The translations under genes were made by a program, and so were the position numbers. From Entrophospora sp. SA101 (Eukaryota > Glomeromycota > Glomeromycetes > Entrophosporales > Entrophosporaceae), in assembly GCA_958430865.1 (NCBI GenBank), contig CAUDNR010004626.1:6128-44260 (forward strand): a DNA stretch of 38,133 nucleotides, read 5' to 3'. The notes under the pieces were generated by a model. It had not been told where the DNA came from, did not search any database, and saw only the letters and a program-made list of their open reading frames with translations. Each line of letters starts with the position of its first letter. The first letter of the stretch is position 1. Below are positions 20,829 through 32,199 of the stretch, one piece after another.

Positions 20829-21731
20829 AGCCCTAATACGAAATGCCACATATTCTGCAACAAGTATTTCAAAATCATGCCATTCCATTTTCCATCCTGG
20901 CAAGAATGACACACTCAACTTGCCTACTACTACAAATAATTTGAGAGCTTGGATGTAAAGATGAATAAAAATAGGGGGTAATGTAATCAAGATACGATTG
21001 TCATTTTCAGCATAATCTGTCAGAATCAAATGTTGATCATGCTCTAAAGACTCCAGAGTATCAGAATATTTGACTGAGAGAATGTTTGATTTCATTGATG
21101 GCATTGCTGCAAGACATCGATAAATGATGGCTTCAGCAAGTTCATTGTGTTCAATGACCCATGTTGTGATTGTGTACATATTGTCAACATCTCTTGCCAG
21201 ATTATTGTGGATTGCATTATAATCCAACAAATCAATACCTTGAAAAAAAATTTCTGTTATTTCATATCTCTTTCCAAAGCAGCATTTCAATAGACACTCA
21301 ATTGCTCGTGGGAGTCCACCTGTATCACATAACAAAAAATACATCTGTTCTTGCATGCTCCATACATCCAAAGGAAAGCCTTTGCTATTTGCAAAATGTT
21401 TCATTATGTCAATTCGTGATTGCATTTTCAGCAGAGAACAATTGACAAATTCAAAAGTGTACATTGTAGGTTCCCTTTGCCGAATTACACTTTGTGGTGC
21501 AGTTCCTGAGAGGAAAGGCTGAATGAAGCTTAAGTTGGGATTACCAATCATAAATCTTCCAACATTGTATAATATGCCCTTGAATATACCCTTGGGGTTA
21601 CCGTTAATATCTTTCTTCATATCAGCTTTCCAGCCCTTAAAGTCAAAGATGGTCTGGAATTCATCGTTGTGTAAAAACAAAAAGAGAAGCTGATTGCCTG
21701 TAAGGTCTAGATGCTCACGAATTCCAAGGAT
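20645..21731 (-). repeat. duplicated CR NTPase segment, copy 2 (parental position)
   Basis: Source copy of 18871-19976. It is continuous with the N-terminal CR sequence at its right and with the MITE target duplication at its left, so this is the original location. Confidence 0.8.
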
Positions 21732-22663
21732 CACATTATCAGTATTAAAATATTTTTCCTTGTTGAGTGCTAGAACAGTCTGGCGAAATGTTGGAAATGT
21801 CATATTATAATTGTTTTGGATGAAGAAAGCATATGCAATCTGCAGACCAACAAGTATTTCTATTGATAGTCCACTATCACTTCCATCCAATTGAACAATA
21901 TTGCTGAAGTCAAGGAAAATATATTGAAATGAAATTGATTGTCTAATGATTAATATTTTTTGCTTTACTTCTTTGAACAACTCTTTCCCATAACGAGTTT
22001 TTCCTGAAATGAAATCAAGTTATCATTAGAATGTGTTCAGAAAACAGAATAATAAAAGACCTAACACTGATACCTATTCCAGGAGCCCCCCAGCCACAAG
22101 AATTCTGAAATTTGACTTGGCCTCAGGGATCCCCCTCCCTTCATATTTCTTCGAATTCTCAATATTGTTTTGAATTTTTTCTAAATCGTTAGAAAAGTTG
22201 TGGCATTTTAGTGGAATGTCATTGGTTTCATCAATTTCAGAAGATTTCTTTAAAGTATTGAAGTTTGACAAAATCATGTTCATAATGTCCTTGAATGATG
22301 AAAGGCGATCTATAAAAGCAAAAATTTTTTTAAAAGGTACAAATCAATTATAAATAGTGTATTAATATCAAATAAATAAAATGGAATGAATGAAAAATAA
22401 TTTTTTTGTGTATTTTTTTATGCAATTTATTCATTACCTTCTCCTTCACGTAGACTCTTTCTGCACTCCAACATCTCATCTTCCCACTTCAACACATGAT
22501 CTCCCCACTTCTTCTTCTCATTCCTCAACTCCTCCTTTTCCTCTTCTAAATTTTTTTGTTCACCATCATAATCTTCTTTTGCTCCTCTCCTCAACTCTTC
22601 CAGTCTTTCCAACCTCTTTTCCACTTTCTTCAATCTTTCTTTATTTTTGTCGTAAGTTGCCAT

Positions 22664-22824
22664 TTGTTTAAAATTTAAAATTAAAAATTTTTTTTTTATT
22701 GATTTAGATTGTAATTTTTACAATCAACTATTTTATAAATAATTTTGACCAATAGTAAATTAGTGGACATGTGACTTTGAATTAAAAAAATTTTTTGTTA
22801 ATTTTTTTATTGAATTTTGTAAAG
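22664..22824. promoter_or_regulatory. intergenic space between CR pseudogene and kinase pseudogene
   Basis: 161 bp between divergent genes, AT-rich, with the hairpin GATTGTAATTTTTACAATC near 22706-22724. Its kinase side must include intron sequence, since the kinase remnant starts at a splice acceptor. Confidence 0.35.
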
Positions 22825-24103
22825 CTTCAAAACCACATTAAATTTATAGGACCTTATCACAAGGGTATTGTTAATATTTATGGCATTTCACAAGATCCAA
22901 ATACAAAAGAATATGTTCTTGTAATGAGATATGCAGCTAAGGTTGTGGGCGAAACCTCTTAATGACTGTTGAAACTCTGTAGAAACTCTAATGAACAATT
23001 AATGTGTAACCTGTCAAAACTATGATGATTGGCGAAAACCCCAAATGTGAAACTCTGCTGAAACTCTAATAAACAATTAATGTGTAACCTGCCAAAACTC
23101 TGTCGATTGATTTCTGGAGGAGTTTCTCCTGCAACCTTATATGCAGCTGAAGGTGATTTTAAAAATATTTAGAATCAAATTATGCAAGACAGAAAGGATG
23201 GAATGATAAAATTAAAAAACTTTATAACATTGTCTCAGGTTTAAACACAATTCATCAAGAAAAACTTATACATAGTGATCTTCACAGTGATAATATTTTA
23301 TATTTTCAATATTTATCCCAGGCAATGCCTACAGATTTAGGTTATCAGGTTCAACTGATCAAGAACCATCAAGTAAAAATGGCATATTTGGAGTACTGCC
23401 ATATGTTGCACCAGAGGTATTAAACAAGAAACCTTATACACAAAAATCTGACATCTATAGTCTTGGTATTTTAATGTCAGAAACATCAACACATCAACAA
23501 CCATTCAAAGATCAACTACATGATATAGATCTTGCTTTCAAGATCTGTGGTGGCTTAAGGCCTAGTTTTTCAGTTAATATTCCAGAATGTTATATCAAGT
23601 TAGCATACAAATGTACAGATGCTGATCCTGAAAAAAGACCAACAGCAGATGAAATTTTAAAAATTATTACATTTTGGAAAGATGCAATTGAATCTAGTGA
23701 TTCTGATGAAATAAACTATTCAGAAGAAATAAGAGAAAAATATGAAGAATCTAATATTTCTAGTTATTCTGAAGAACAGCTTGAGGAATTAGAAGAAATA
23801 AAAAAAATATTTAAGGAAGCAGATAAAAACCCTTTAATCCTTCAACAATTATTGCAACTATTCATCCAAATGCTGTTTATACAAGTAGATTATTGAATTT
23901 TACAAATCTTCCTCAACCTGTAAACTCCAATAAAGTTACAATTAATAATAATAATAATGGTAATTATCTAATATATTGTTATATATTTAATCTTAATTAT
24001 TTATTATTAATGGTATTTTAAATCATAAACAATTATAGAATCTAAACAAATTGAATTAACTATGTCAGATTCTAAACAAATTGAATTAACTATACCAGAA
24101 TAA
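22825..24103 (+). pseudogene. TKL-like kinase pseudogene, 5'-truncated and split by a MITE
   Basis: Begins at an acceptor (TTTTGTAAAG, 22824) with IVNIYGISQDPNTKEYVLVM, that is mid N-lobe; the glycine loop and catalytic Lys are missing. The MITE at 22939-23138 interrupts the hinge. After it, a 1-base loss in an A run near 23161, another single-base loss near 23343 just after DLG, and a third shift near 23850 break the frame. Recognisable: IHSDLHSDNIL (HRD to HSD), DLG, APEVL, DIYSLGILM, DPEKRPTADEI, then an acidic tail and SKQIELTIPE, the end typical of this family. A last small exon follows an intron at about 23959-24038. The open frame 23474-23896 is only a fragment. Confidence 0.78.
22939..23138. 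mobile_element. 200-bp AAGGTTG MULE-type MITE with 10-bp target duplication
   Basis: Flanked by ATATGCAGCT at 22929-22938 and 23139-23148. Ends AAGGTTGTGGGCGAAAC / GTTTCTCCTGCAACCTT (imperfect TIR). Inside, GAAACTCTAATRAACAATTA is repeated twice. Related to 18871-19073 and 20645-20828. Confidence 0.88.
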
Positions 24104-24243
24104 ATTTTATTTATCTGATTATTGAAATTTTCACATTAATTTTTTTATTATTATCAAAAAAAATTTTTTTAATGATTATATGCTATCTATTTTAAATTAA
24201 AGCAACCCCTCCTTGTAATTAACCTGATTGAAGTTACCTATCA

Positions 24244-24426
24244 TAGTGGTTGTATCTGTTGATTATCTGGGTGTTTGAGTAATTGGTCAATCAATAATAA
24301 TAAAGCTCAACACCTGGATAATCAGTAAGTCAATAAAATTCAACATCTGGTGAAAATTTCCAACACTCAATTAACTGAATAATTGGTGAATAATTGTTGA
24401 ATATCATTCAGTGGATACAACCACTA
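24244..24426. mobile_element. 183-bp MITE, 13-bp perfect TIR
   Basis: TAGTGGTTGTATC at 24244-24256 and its exact inverse at 24414-24426. The outer TA could be a Tc1/mariner-style target duplication; no longer direct repeat is seen in the flanks. Non-coding. Confidence 0.7.
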
Positions 24427-24854
24427 ACCTAACACCATTCCTCTTATCATCATTTAGTATTATTTAGTGCTAGGTGGGATTAGAGTTGCCTTTCTAAACT
24501 CTAAACTCTTTTCTAAACTAGTCAGAAAACTTAAACTACTTTTGAAACTAACCTGAAACTCCTAAACTATTTCGAAACTCTTAAACTATTTTGAAACTCC
24601 TAAACTGTTTTCAAAACTCCTAAACTGTTTTAAACTCCTAAACTGATTTTATGTCATATGATGTGTAACCACAATTATCAATTTAAGTGACCAATGTTTT
24701 TTATCAAAAGTTCATTTTATTTTGATATTATTGTCCTGACAACTAATTAATTATTAAATCATTGGTTTAGTTTAAAAATATATTATAATTTTCTTATTTG
24801 TTCTATATAATTTTTCCTCTTAGAAATATATATAAATTTTTTTTAATCACAATA

Positions 24855-26757
24855 ATGTCAAACAATACTGATGTAGATATAAATAGTTCATTGAATTCAA
24901 AAAAACTTGGTGGGTGACCAAAAAATGCAGTTTGCAAACATTTTGAATGTTATCCTTCCATCAGGAAAATGGGTACAAATATTATGCGTATATAATACGC
25001 AATTGCAGAGATTAAGCATATAATATATGTACAATTTGCATACATAAAAAAATACACGATTTGTATGCATATTATATGCTTAATCCCTGCAATTGTGTAT
25101 TATATACGCCGGGTGTGTGCTAACATAAACTCAAAGGAAAGTCATAGCCATGGATATGACAAACCAAGTTAACAATGGTTCACGCCTGTCCTACAACCGT
25201 CCCCACTTTAAACGTCCAATTTTGCTCTATTTTGATATAATATTTGTACCCATTTTCCTGATGTCAAATCATCCAGGACATTTCAGAGCCAAATGCAAAG
25301 TATGTAATTGTGAATGGAGTAATGGAGTTGTTAATAAACTGCAAGTCCATTTGGCATGTGATTGTGAATATATTAAAGAAGAGATCAAAAAAAGATATAT
25401 GTATATTGTTGCAGAAAGAGATGGTATAAATGAATCTTTAGAAAATCCAGCATATAAAGCAAATAAAATCACTTGCTAACTTTTGGGATAAAGATGAGAT
25501 ATTATCAAAAGAACATGCAGGAGTTATATATCGTTCAATTTTAAAGGCTTTTGTAGTTTGTGGTTTCCCCTTTAGAATAATTGAAAATTCTTTTTTCATC
25601 AACATGTTAAAAAATCTCAAATCAAATTATAAACCTCCTTCACAAGATTGTCTTAGTACTAAATTATTATCATATGAAACTGTTTGTGTGGATATAAAAA
25701 TTAATAACATTTTAGAAAAGGTTAACAACTTGACATTGGGTCTGAATGGTTTTTTTATTTTATTAAATTTAATATAATATTCTTTGTTCTTATTTTCCAA
25801 TTTAAAAAATAGGAATTGATGGTTGGAGCAACCCTAAAGGTTATTCCATTTATAATTTTATGATCACCAAAGCAGATAACAAAGAATATCTCTATTCATT
25901 ACATGATTTATCTGATGTTAGTTATACTGCAAAAATTTTAAGAGATGAAATTGAATGTGTTTTATCCAGAATTGAGCTAGACAAATTTGCAGCAGTAGTG
26001 AGTGACAATGCTTCAGCAATTCTTAGTGCAAGAAAACAAATTTCTGAAAAATATCCTTTCATTTTGAATACCAATTGTATAGCACACTATGTAAATTTGA
26101 TAACAAAAGATATTATGAGCATGTTTTTTAAAAATTAGGCTTTTTTTAATCTTATTTATAGTTTAATAATCTATATTTTAAAAACATTACAATTAGAGCA
26201 CACCTTTCCATATAAAGTCATTAAACAAGGTAACAGAATTAGCCATTTTTAAAAACTTTTGAGCATTATCAAGAAAATATATTGATGAATATGGTATTAA
26301 AGACGGCGAACTTCATTCATACACACCAACTAGATGGACTTCAATGTTTGAGACCACTAACTCCATCCTCCAACTCAAACAACCATTGGAAAAGGTTTAA
26401 ATATTAATTACTTTCTTGTTTATTTTTTATTGTCATCTGTAAGATTATATGATAACAAGCTTTCAATTTAATAAAGATTTATGAAAGACATAAAGATTTA
26501 CTTACAAATGATAAGTTGAAACACATTCTTGGTCTGAGAGGTTTCTTTCATGATGTTGGGCTTGGCAACTTCTGTATTGTTGCTACTACAAAAAGCAATT
26601 CTCATTTGGAAGGAACAAATGTTAACCTTGTAGATTGTTTCATCCAACTTGTGAAACTTGCAGTCAGTATCAACAAAATTAGTGTTTGGCTGAAAATTAA
26701 AAAATTCCAAATTTTTATATGTTATGAACTTCTTGAAACCTCAGCTTCCTATGTATA
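24855..26757 (+). pseudogene. hAT transposase (BED finger + DUF659-like), decayed
   Basis: ATG at 24855. Codon 21 is TGA (24915-24917) in LGG*PKN, where related proteins have GGRPKN, so CGA to TGA is likely. A TIR element interrupts the BED finger (24959-25263), then CKVCNCEWSNGVVNKLQVHL continues it. A frameshift near 25475, an intron (25740-25812), then IDGWSNPKGYSIYNFM and FAAVVSDNASAI of the DUF659/hAT core follow. After 26138 the frame is broken repeatedly (YTPTRWTSMFETTNS, then EGTNVNLVDCFIQLVKLAVS). The C-terminal dimerisation domain is not seen. Would have moved the element in the nucleus; now inactive. Confidence 0.82.
24959..25263. mobile_element. 305-bp CATCAGG-type TIR element nested in the hAT transposase
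   Basis: 27-bp perfect TIRs at 24959-24985 and 25237-25263 (CATCAGGAAAATGGGTACAA...), flanked by TC at 24957-24958 and 25264-25265. Inside is a second palindrome with 41-bp arms (24986-25026 and 25069-25109, two mismatches). Removing the element and one TC restores the transposase frame through the BED finger, which confirms the borders. Confidence 0.88.
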
Positions 26758-27156
26758 AAAGTTTTCAAGAAACATTCCAAGCCCTTAATATTTTGATACA
26801 ATAATCTATGAGATTTACTTTATACATACATAAAAAAAATAAAGTTTGTAATACCAAAACATTGTGCTTCATTATTTGTTAAACATTGTCAACTGACGAT
26901 TTTTTACTATTTTTGCACTGCCGGTCACTATAAAAATTCTCTGCTTCATTCACAGATTGTCAATTAAGAATATTTGTTTGGTTTGGGATTTTTAGGAGTT
27001 TTGAAACAGATTAGAAGTTTCAAAACAGTTTAGGAAATTTGAAAACAGTTTAAGAGTTTCAAACAGTTTAGGAATTTGGACTTACTTTCTAAACCAGTTT
27101 AGAATGGTTTTTATTTCAAATAGTTCTAAACTCATGAGTTTCAGAAGGCAACTCTA

Positions 27157-27771
27157 GTCAGGACATACAACTTTGATTAAAACAAAATTTTCATTTGATT
27201 ACATATCTATTCTATTTCAGCAAGACTGCCCTTATAGTATATCCAAATAATCATAAATGGTCTAGGACCTTTGATGAAATAATATAATTTCATTATACAA
27301 TGGAAATTGTGATAAATTTTTTTAGGATCTGTTGAATATCAATCAACAAGACTGTGAGATCTATCTAAAAAAACATTTGATTTTGTTATTTAAGCCAAGA
27401 TTGACCTTGTTTGTAATGATTGCATCCATAGCGTTCTAGGACCATCTTCTCCCTATTCTTTTTGAATAAAGGTGCAAGTCATGCATCTTATCAAAAAAAT
27501 ATTATTTGATCCCAGATATTTAAGCTGTGGAATCTATAGAAAAGAGTATTAAACCTTTTTTCAAGTTAATTATTATACAAGGTTACCCCGAGACAATAGC
27601 ATTCTAGACTAATTTGGTTGTAATAAAACTCTATCAGAAAGATCGACAATAAAATTGATTGGTGCACATTTTTTGAAGATCAGAAGATCACTTAAAAAAT
27701 CAGTTACTCAAATTTTTTTTTAATTTTAAAAAAAAATAGTAATAAATATATCTTTTTTTAAATCAATCTCA
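27157..27771. other. upstream region of the BYE1-like gene
   Basis: AT-rich, no gene. Three short echoes of TTCTAGGACC/TTCTAGAC occur near 27267, 27432 and 27602. It must hold the promoter of the gene that follows. Confidence 0.4.
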
Positions 27772-30700
27772 ATGCAAGAACAGTGTGCATTTATTACACT
27801 TCTTGATTCCGTTCAAAATAATGATGAAGGCCCTATATTAACGAACTCAACAGTAATTGACGAGAATTCGGTGCTAATAAATCCAGATGTACCTGCTGAA
27901 CATTCGATGTTGATAAATCCAACTGTAAATGATACACAATACTTTATAGATCCCTCTCTTTTAACAAAGTCACAAGAAGAACAACAATTAGAGCAATCTG
28001 CCGAACAATTAGAACAACCAGAACAATCGGAACAGGTACAAAAAATAGAAGAAGAAGAACCAAAAGAAATACAACAGTTAGTAACACAGCCACAAGAAGA
28101 GCATAAGAATGAAACATCTTTCACTACCAAACAAGTCCAACAAGCTCACCAGGGACACTCTTACGGAACCCGTTTTGCAAATCAACAACGTCCCACTCCA
28201 GGAATAGAAGTTCGTTCAAGAGCCAGAAAACAAAAGAAAGGGAAAACCGAAGAATATTGTATTTGTCTTAGATCTGCTTATGGCACAATGGTTAATTGTG
28301 ATATCTGTAATGATTGGTAAGCGACACATGAATGATAATTAAAAAGAATTTATTTGTTTTTTTTTTTTTACAAAGATACATTGACCATATTTTATTTTTG
28401 TTTTTTAAAAAATTTGGTTTAATGCTTATTTTCTCTATTGCTTTATACTCTGATTGTGTGATTTATTTCTGCAGGTGTCATATTGAATGTGTAAACCTTA
28501 CTGAACAACAGGCAGTAGAAATGGATAAATATATTTGTCCTAAATGTCAAGGAAATCATCCATATATTGGTCTATTAAAAGGTATCCGTTTATTTATATT
28601 TATATTTATAAATATATAGCATCTTTTTTTAAAAAATATTTTTATCATTATGTAAATAATTTCATCGATTTATTATTCATAATTCAATCCATATTGATGT
28701 TTATAAATGTTTATAATGCATTGTTATCGTTGTATAATGAAATATAAATTATTTTTCATTCACGAACATTATCTATCATTTATTAACAAACATAATACAT
28801 TCTTTAATTTTGAAAAAAGTTTTTAAATCCTTCATTACTTTCATTTTTTTTTGAACTGTTCAAATGTTATTTGTAAAATAAACCCAATTCTATGTCATTA
28901 CTATTAGTACCAAGCATATCGTCATTTTTGCAACTCATTTATTTTTTTTTTAAGAAATTTTATATTGCGTTTATCAATATTATATTAAAAAATATAATCA
29001 TATCCAAATGGCTAATATTATATATATATATATATATAAAATATCTTTTTTTTAAAAAAAAAAAAATTGTATAGATGAATGTTCATTGTCTGAATCTTTT
29101 GGTATCGATCCAAAGGCTTTATTGATTGTGAAACATAAAGATGACGTAAGAATTTTAACTTTGATTATTCAATTATTTTTTTTATTTTTAAATTTAAATT
29201 AACAATTTTAATACTTAATAAACTAGGGATCATTTAAATGTCTGAATAAGGAATGTCCAAATTCTGCGCAGAAAAAGAATTCATATTGTGGTGGTGAAAT
29301 ATGTTATTTACTAAGTAAAAATTTAGATAGTAAAACATCTAAAGGAGTTGAACTACAAACACAAAAATCTGTATCGTCATCTTTTCCTGTAACAAAAGAA
29401 TCAAAAAAAGTACCAAGTCAGGTACATTCTACCAAATTCACTTCTTCTTCTAAATCTATTACAAATAAATTTTCACATGTGAAACCACATTTAGTGCCTA
29501 GTAGTAGTAAATTACAATCAACCAATGTAAATATTGTACAAGGTGCTTCTGCTGCTAATAATAATAGTAGCGGCAGTAGTGGTACTAAGACTGCAATTGC
29601 TAAAAAATCGGGTCAAAGTTCAATTAAAAAATTACAAATTCAAACTAAACCAACAAATTCTTCAATTGATCTTGATATCAAATTAAGAGGTTTATGTACC
29701 GAAAAATTTCAAGAAATTTTTTTTAAAAAATATAAAGATTTAGACCAAAAAGGTGACTTACCAAAAACTGATGATACACCTGCACAACTTGGTGAACGAC
29801 TTGCAAGAAAGCTCGAAGAGGCTATATATGATGCTTTTACTACAAAAAATGATAAGGAACCGTTAGGCCAACCTTATAAATCAAAATTTCGTAATCTTCA
29901 CACAAGTTTAGGACATCCAAAAAACGACCAATTGTTGACAAATGTTGTTAAAGGTGATATTCCAGCAGTGAAATTAGTACAAATGACTCCAGAAGAATTG
30001 GCTAATCCAGAACAAAAATCACTAATGGTAAAAGTTCGTAGAGAAAGCATGCAACAGTCTGTTTTAAAAGCTGAAGATATGGGACCTAGAATTAAAAAAA
30101 CTCATAAAGGTGAATATGTTATTGTTGATGATTTTCTAGATTCATCAAAAAACGACAGTTCATCATTATCATCTCAGCAAGATAAAATTTCCTCGACATC
30201 AAAATCCACTAATTCTATTGGTGTTAGCCCAACTAGACCAAAAATAAATTTAGAAGATTTAATCCCTAAAAGAAAAACAAGTGTAGGCAGTGATGTCATA
30301 TCACCTGCCACTACCACTACTTCTACCACTACTTCTCCTATTATCATCACTAATGCTAGCTTTACTACTTTTAATGACTCATCAAAAGAAGCTGCTGTAT
30401 CAAATCATAAACCTGCAGAAAATATAGAAAATGATAATAATAAAGAAATTTCTCTTTCGAATGATAGTAATGATAAAAAAAATAATGATAATAATAGTAT
30501 TGATAATAGTAATATTGAAAAAATAGACAATAATGTAAATATTAAAAAAAATCCAGTGCCAATTTTATCAAATGTAATTATGAATTCACCTCAAGTGTTA
30601 GACTCACCTCCATATTCTCCTGGAGCCTTATCACCTTCTGTGTCATCATCCTTCGGAAGTCCTTCTAAAACTCCACCAGGAGAGCCAACAAACAATGCTA

Positions 30701-32199
30701 TAATCGAACCAATCACAGTTTGGAAAGGTAAATTATTCTATGATGGTGTGGCAAGGTTCTCAGGGAAGGCAAGCCTTGTTGCAGCAAAGAAACTTGATAA
30801 AGTTCGAAACTGGGATGAATATCTTACTGCTTCTATTAGGGTTAATGGTCATGTGTCACGTGTTGAACAGGCCGATACATATTTGATTGATTGTTGGTGT
30901 TCACCATCAAAAGACGTTATTTTTATTAAATTTGAAGTAGACGATGCTTATGAACCGCAGTTTGATATTATATTTAACTATCTACGTTACTCACCAAAAG
31001 ATCAATGTGTTCGTTATGGTCGTGTGGCAAATGCTTATAATGCTGTTAGAGAACTGTACCTTATACCGCTAGAGCCCGAGGATAAAATACCTGATGTTGT
31101 AACATTTTTGGAATATGATGAGGTTTTAATACCAAAAACTGATGATAAGAAACGTGACTCTAAATTATTATTAGGCGCACTAGTGATAGTTGAGGCTGAA
31201 TCAGGTAAATTAAAACGGCCAATGAATCATAGCGTCAGTAAAAGTGGCAACAGCAGTAGACCAGATAAAAAAGAAAAATCACATCATGAATCTGTCAAAT
31301 CAATTTCTGAATCTAACAAACAAAACGAAAAATCAGAAATAGATTCTATTATTAAACCACAACAGAATGTTGTGCCAACACCTATTAATCCCGCTCCTCA
31401 ATCATTACAACCACCTAATTCTCAACAACCACAGCCTTCCTACACAAATAATATGCCGATTATGTCAGCACCTAATGGACAATTTACTGGATTTTTTCAA
31501 AGTTTGTTGGCAAATTCAAATATGCAAAACATAGCACCACAGAACTTACCAGCACAGAATTTGTCAGCAACAACTGGTCATTATAATGCTCAACCATCAC
31601 CATTCAATAATCCATTACCTCCTCCGCCTATACCTTTTAATCAATCTCAAATTTCTATACCATCATCACAACCACAAGTACAGCAATATACAAACCCGTA
31701 CTCACCTCAATATCAAACTGCTATGCCACTACAAAATAATCAACATCCATTTATACCAACACATCATAGCTCACCTGGGCTTCAAACTATTCCGTCACAA
31801 ACACCACACCAACAACCTCCACCTGCATATCCTTCGTACGATCAATACTATTCACAAACTGCGCCACAACCAATGCAAACTTTTGTTCCACATTCTTCAC
31901 AACAACAACAAGTTGTGCAAAATCAAATATCAACACATCATCAAGATCATCATCAAGAGCATCATCAAAAAGAACACCATCATCAAGAACAGCAGCAAAA
32001 GCAACATCATTATCAAGAACAACAGCAAAAGCAACATCATAATCATAATAAAGAACATCGCCATGAACATCGTCAAGAATATTACCAAGAATACCAATCT
32101 CGACAATCATCATCATCGTCATCGTCATCAAGACAACGTTATCAATCTCGTTACGATAATTATGATAGAAAACGATCATCCAAGAGACATAAATATTAA
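27772..32199 (+). CDS. BYE1: BYE1-like transcription elongation regulator (PHD, TFIIS-M, SPOC)
   Basis: Four exons: 27772-28316, 28475-28581, 29075-29145, 29227-32199; phases agree, 1231 aa. Order: Glu/Gln-rich N-terminus; PHD finger with C163, C165, C176, C179, H184, C187, C203, C206 (split by intron 1 at the Trp codon); a second four-Cys motif C246..C251..C262..C267; TFIIS central domain, about 387-543 (LRGLCTEKFQEIF ... MTPEELANPEQK); SPOC, about 735-897 (ITVWKGKLFYDGVARFSG ... LLLGALVIVEAES); then Pro/Gln-rich, His/Gln-rich and Ser/Arg tails. Yeast BYE1 and animal PHF3/DIDO with this order bind RNA polymerase II through TFIIS-M and SPOC reads phosphorylated CTD. Longer than yeast Bye1 because of the tails. 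Intact. Confidence 0.93.

Larger units (their letters stand above)
19977..22663 (-). pseudogene. Crinkler-type (CR) P-loop NTPase-REase gene, disrupted
   Basis: Exon 1 22663-22438 codes for a Lys/Glu-rich coiled coil; exon 2 22309-22074; exon 3 from 22003. Exon phases predict a Walker A motif across intron 2, but a run of six G (22086-22091) carries two extra bases and shifts the frame, giving a stop at the splice site. The NTPase middle follows (21980-20838), then a MITE interrupts the gene (20645-20828). After it come nuclease pieces: YFGYRKVALKNIF, a frameshift near 20480, an Asp in FADSFLVF, an intron, then a QxK-type CIQNK and a conserved LPNCLIIYRHNFEDFFGHI. CR proteins of oomycetes and fungi combine a header, an NTPase and a PD-(D/E)xK-like nuclease, and some act as secreted or nuclear effectors. 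This copy cannot make the full protein. Confidence 0.75.
24481..27156 (+). mobile_element. hAT transposon, 2.7 kb
   Basis: TIR TAGAGTTGCCTT at 24481-24492 and AAGGCAACTCTA at 27145-27156, the usual hAT start. Both ends carry clusters of AAACTCCTAAACTGTTTT-type subterminal repeats (24504-24645, and in opposite orientation 26990-27110), as expected for transposase binding sites. Flanking 8-mers GGTGGGAT and GTCAGGAC match at only 4/8, so the target duplication has decayed or the outer bases are not original. Confidence 0.85.

Noticed and set aside
24504..24645. CRISPR-like array of AAACTCCTAAACTG repeats
   Set aside because: Spacing is short and irregular, units are degenerate, and they lie at both ends of a hAT element in opposite orientation; they are subterminal repeats in a eukaryotic genome.
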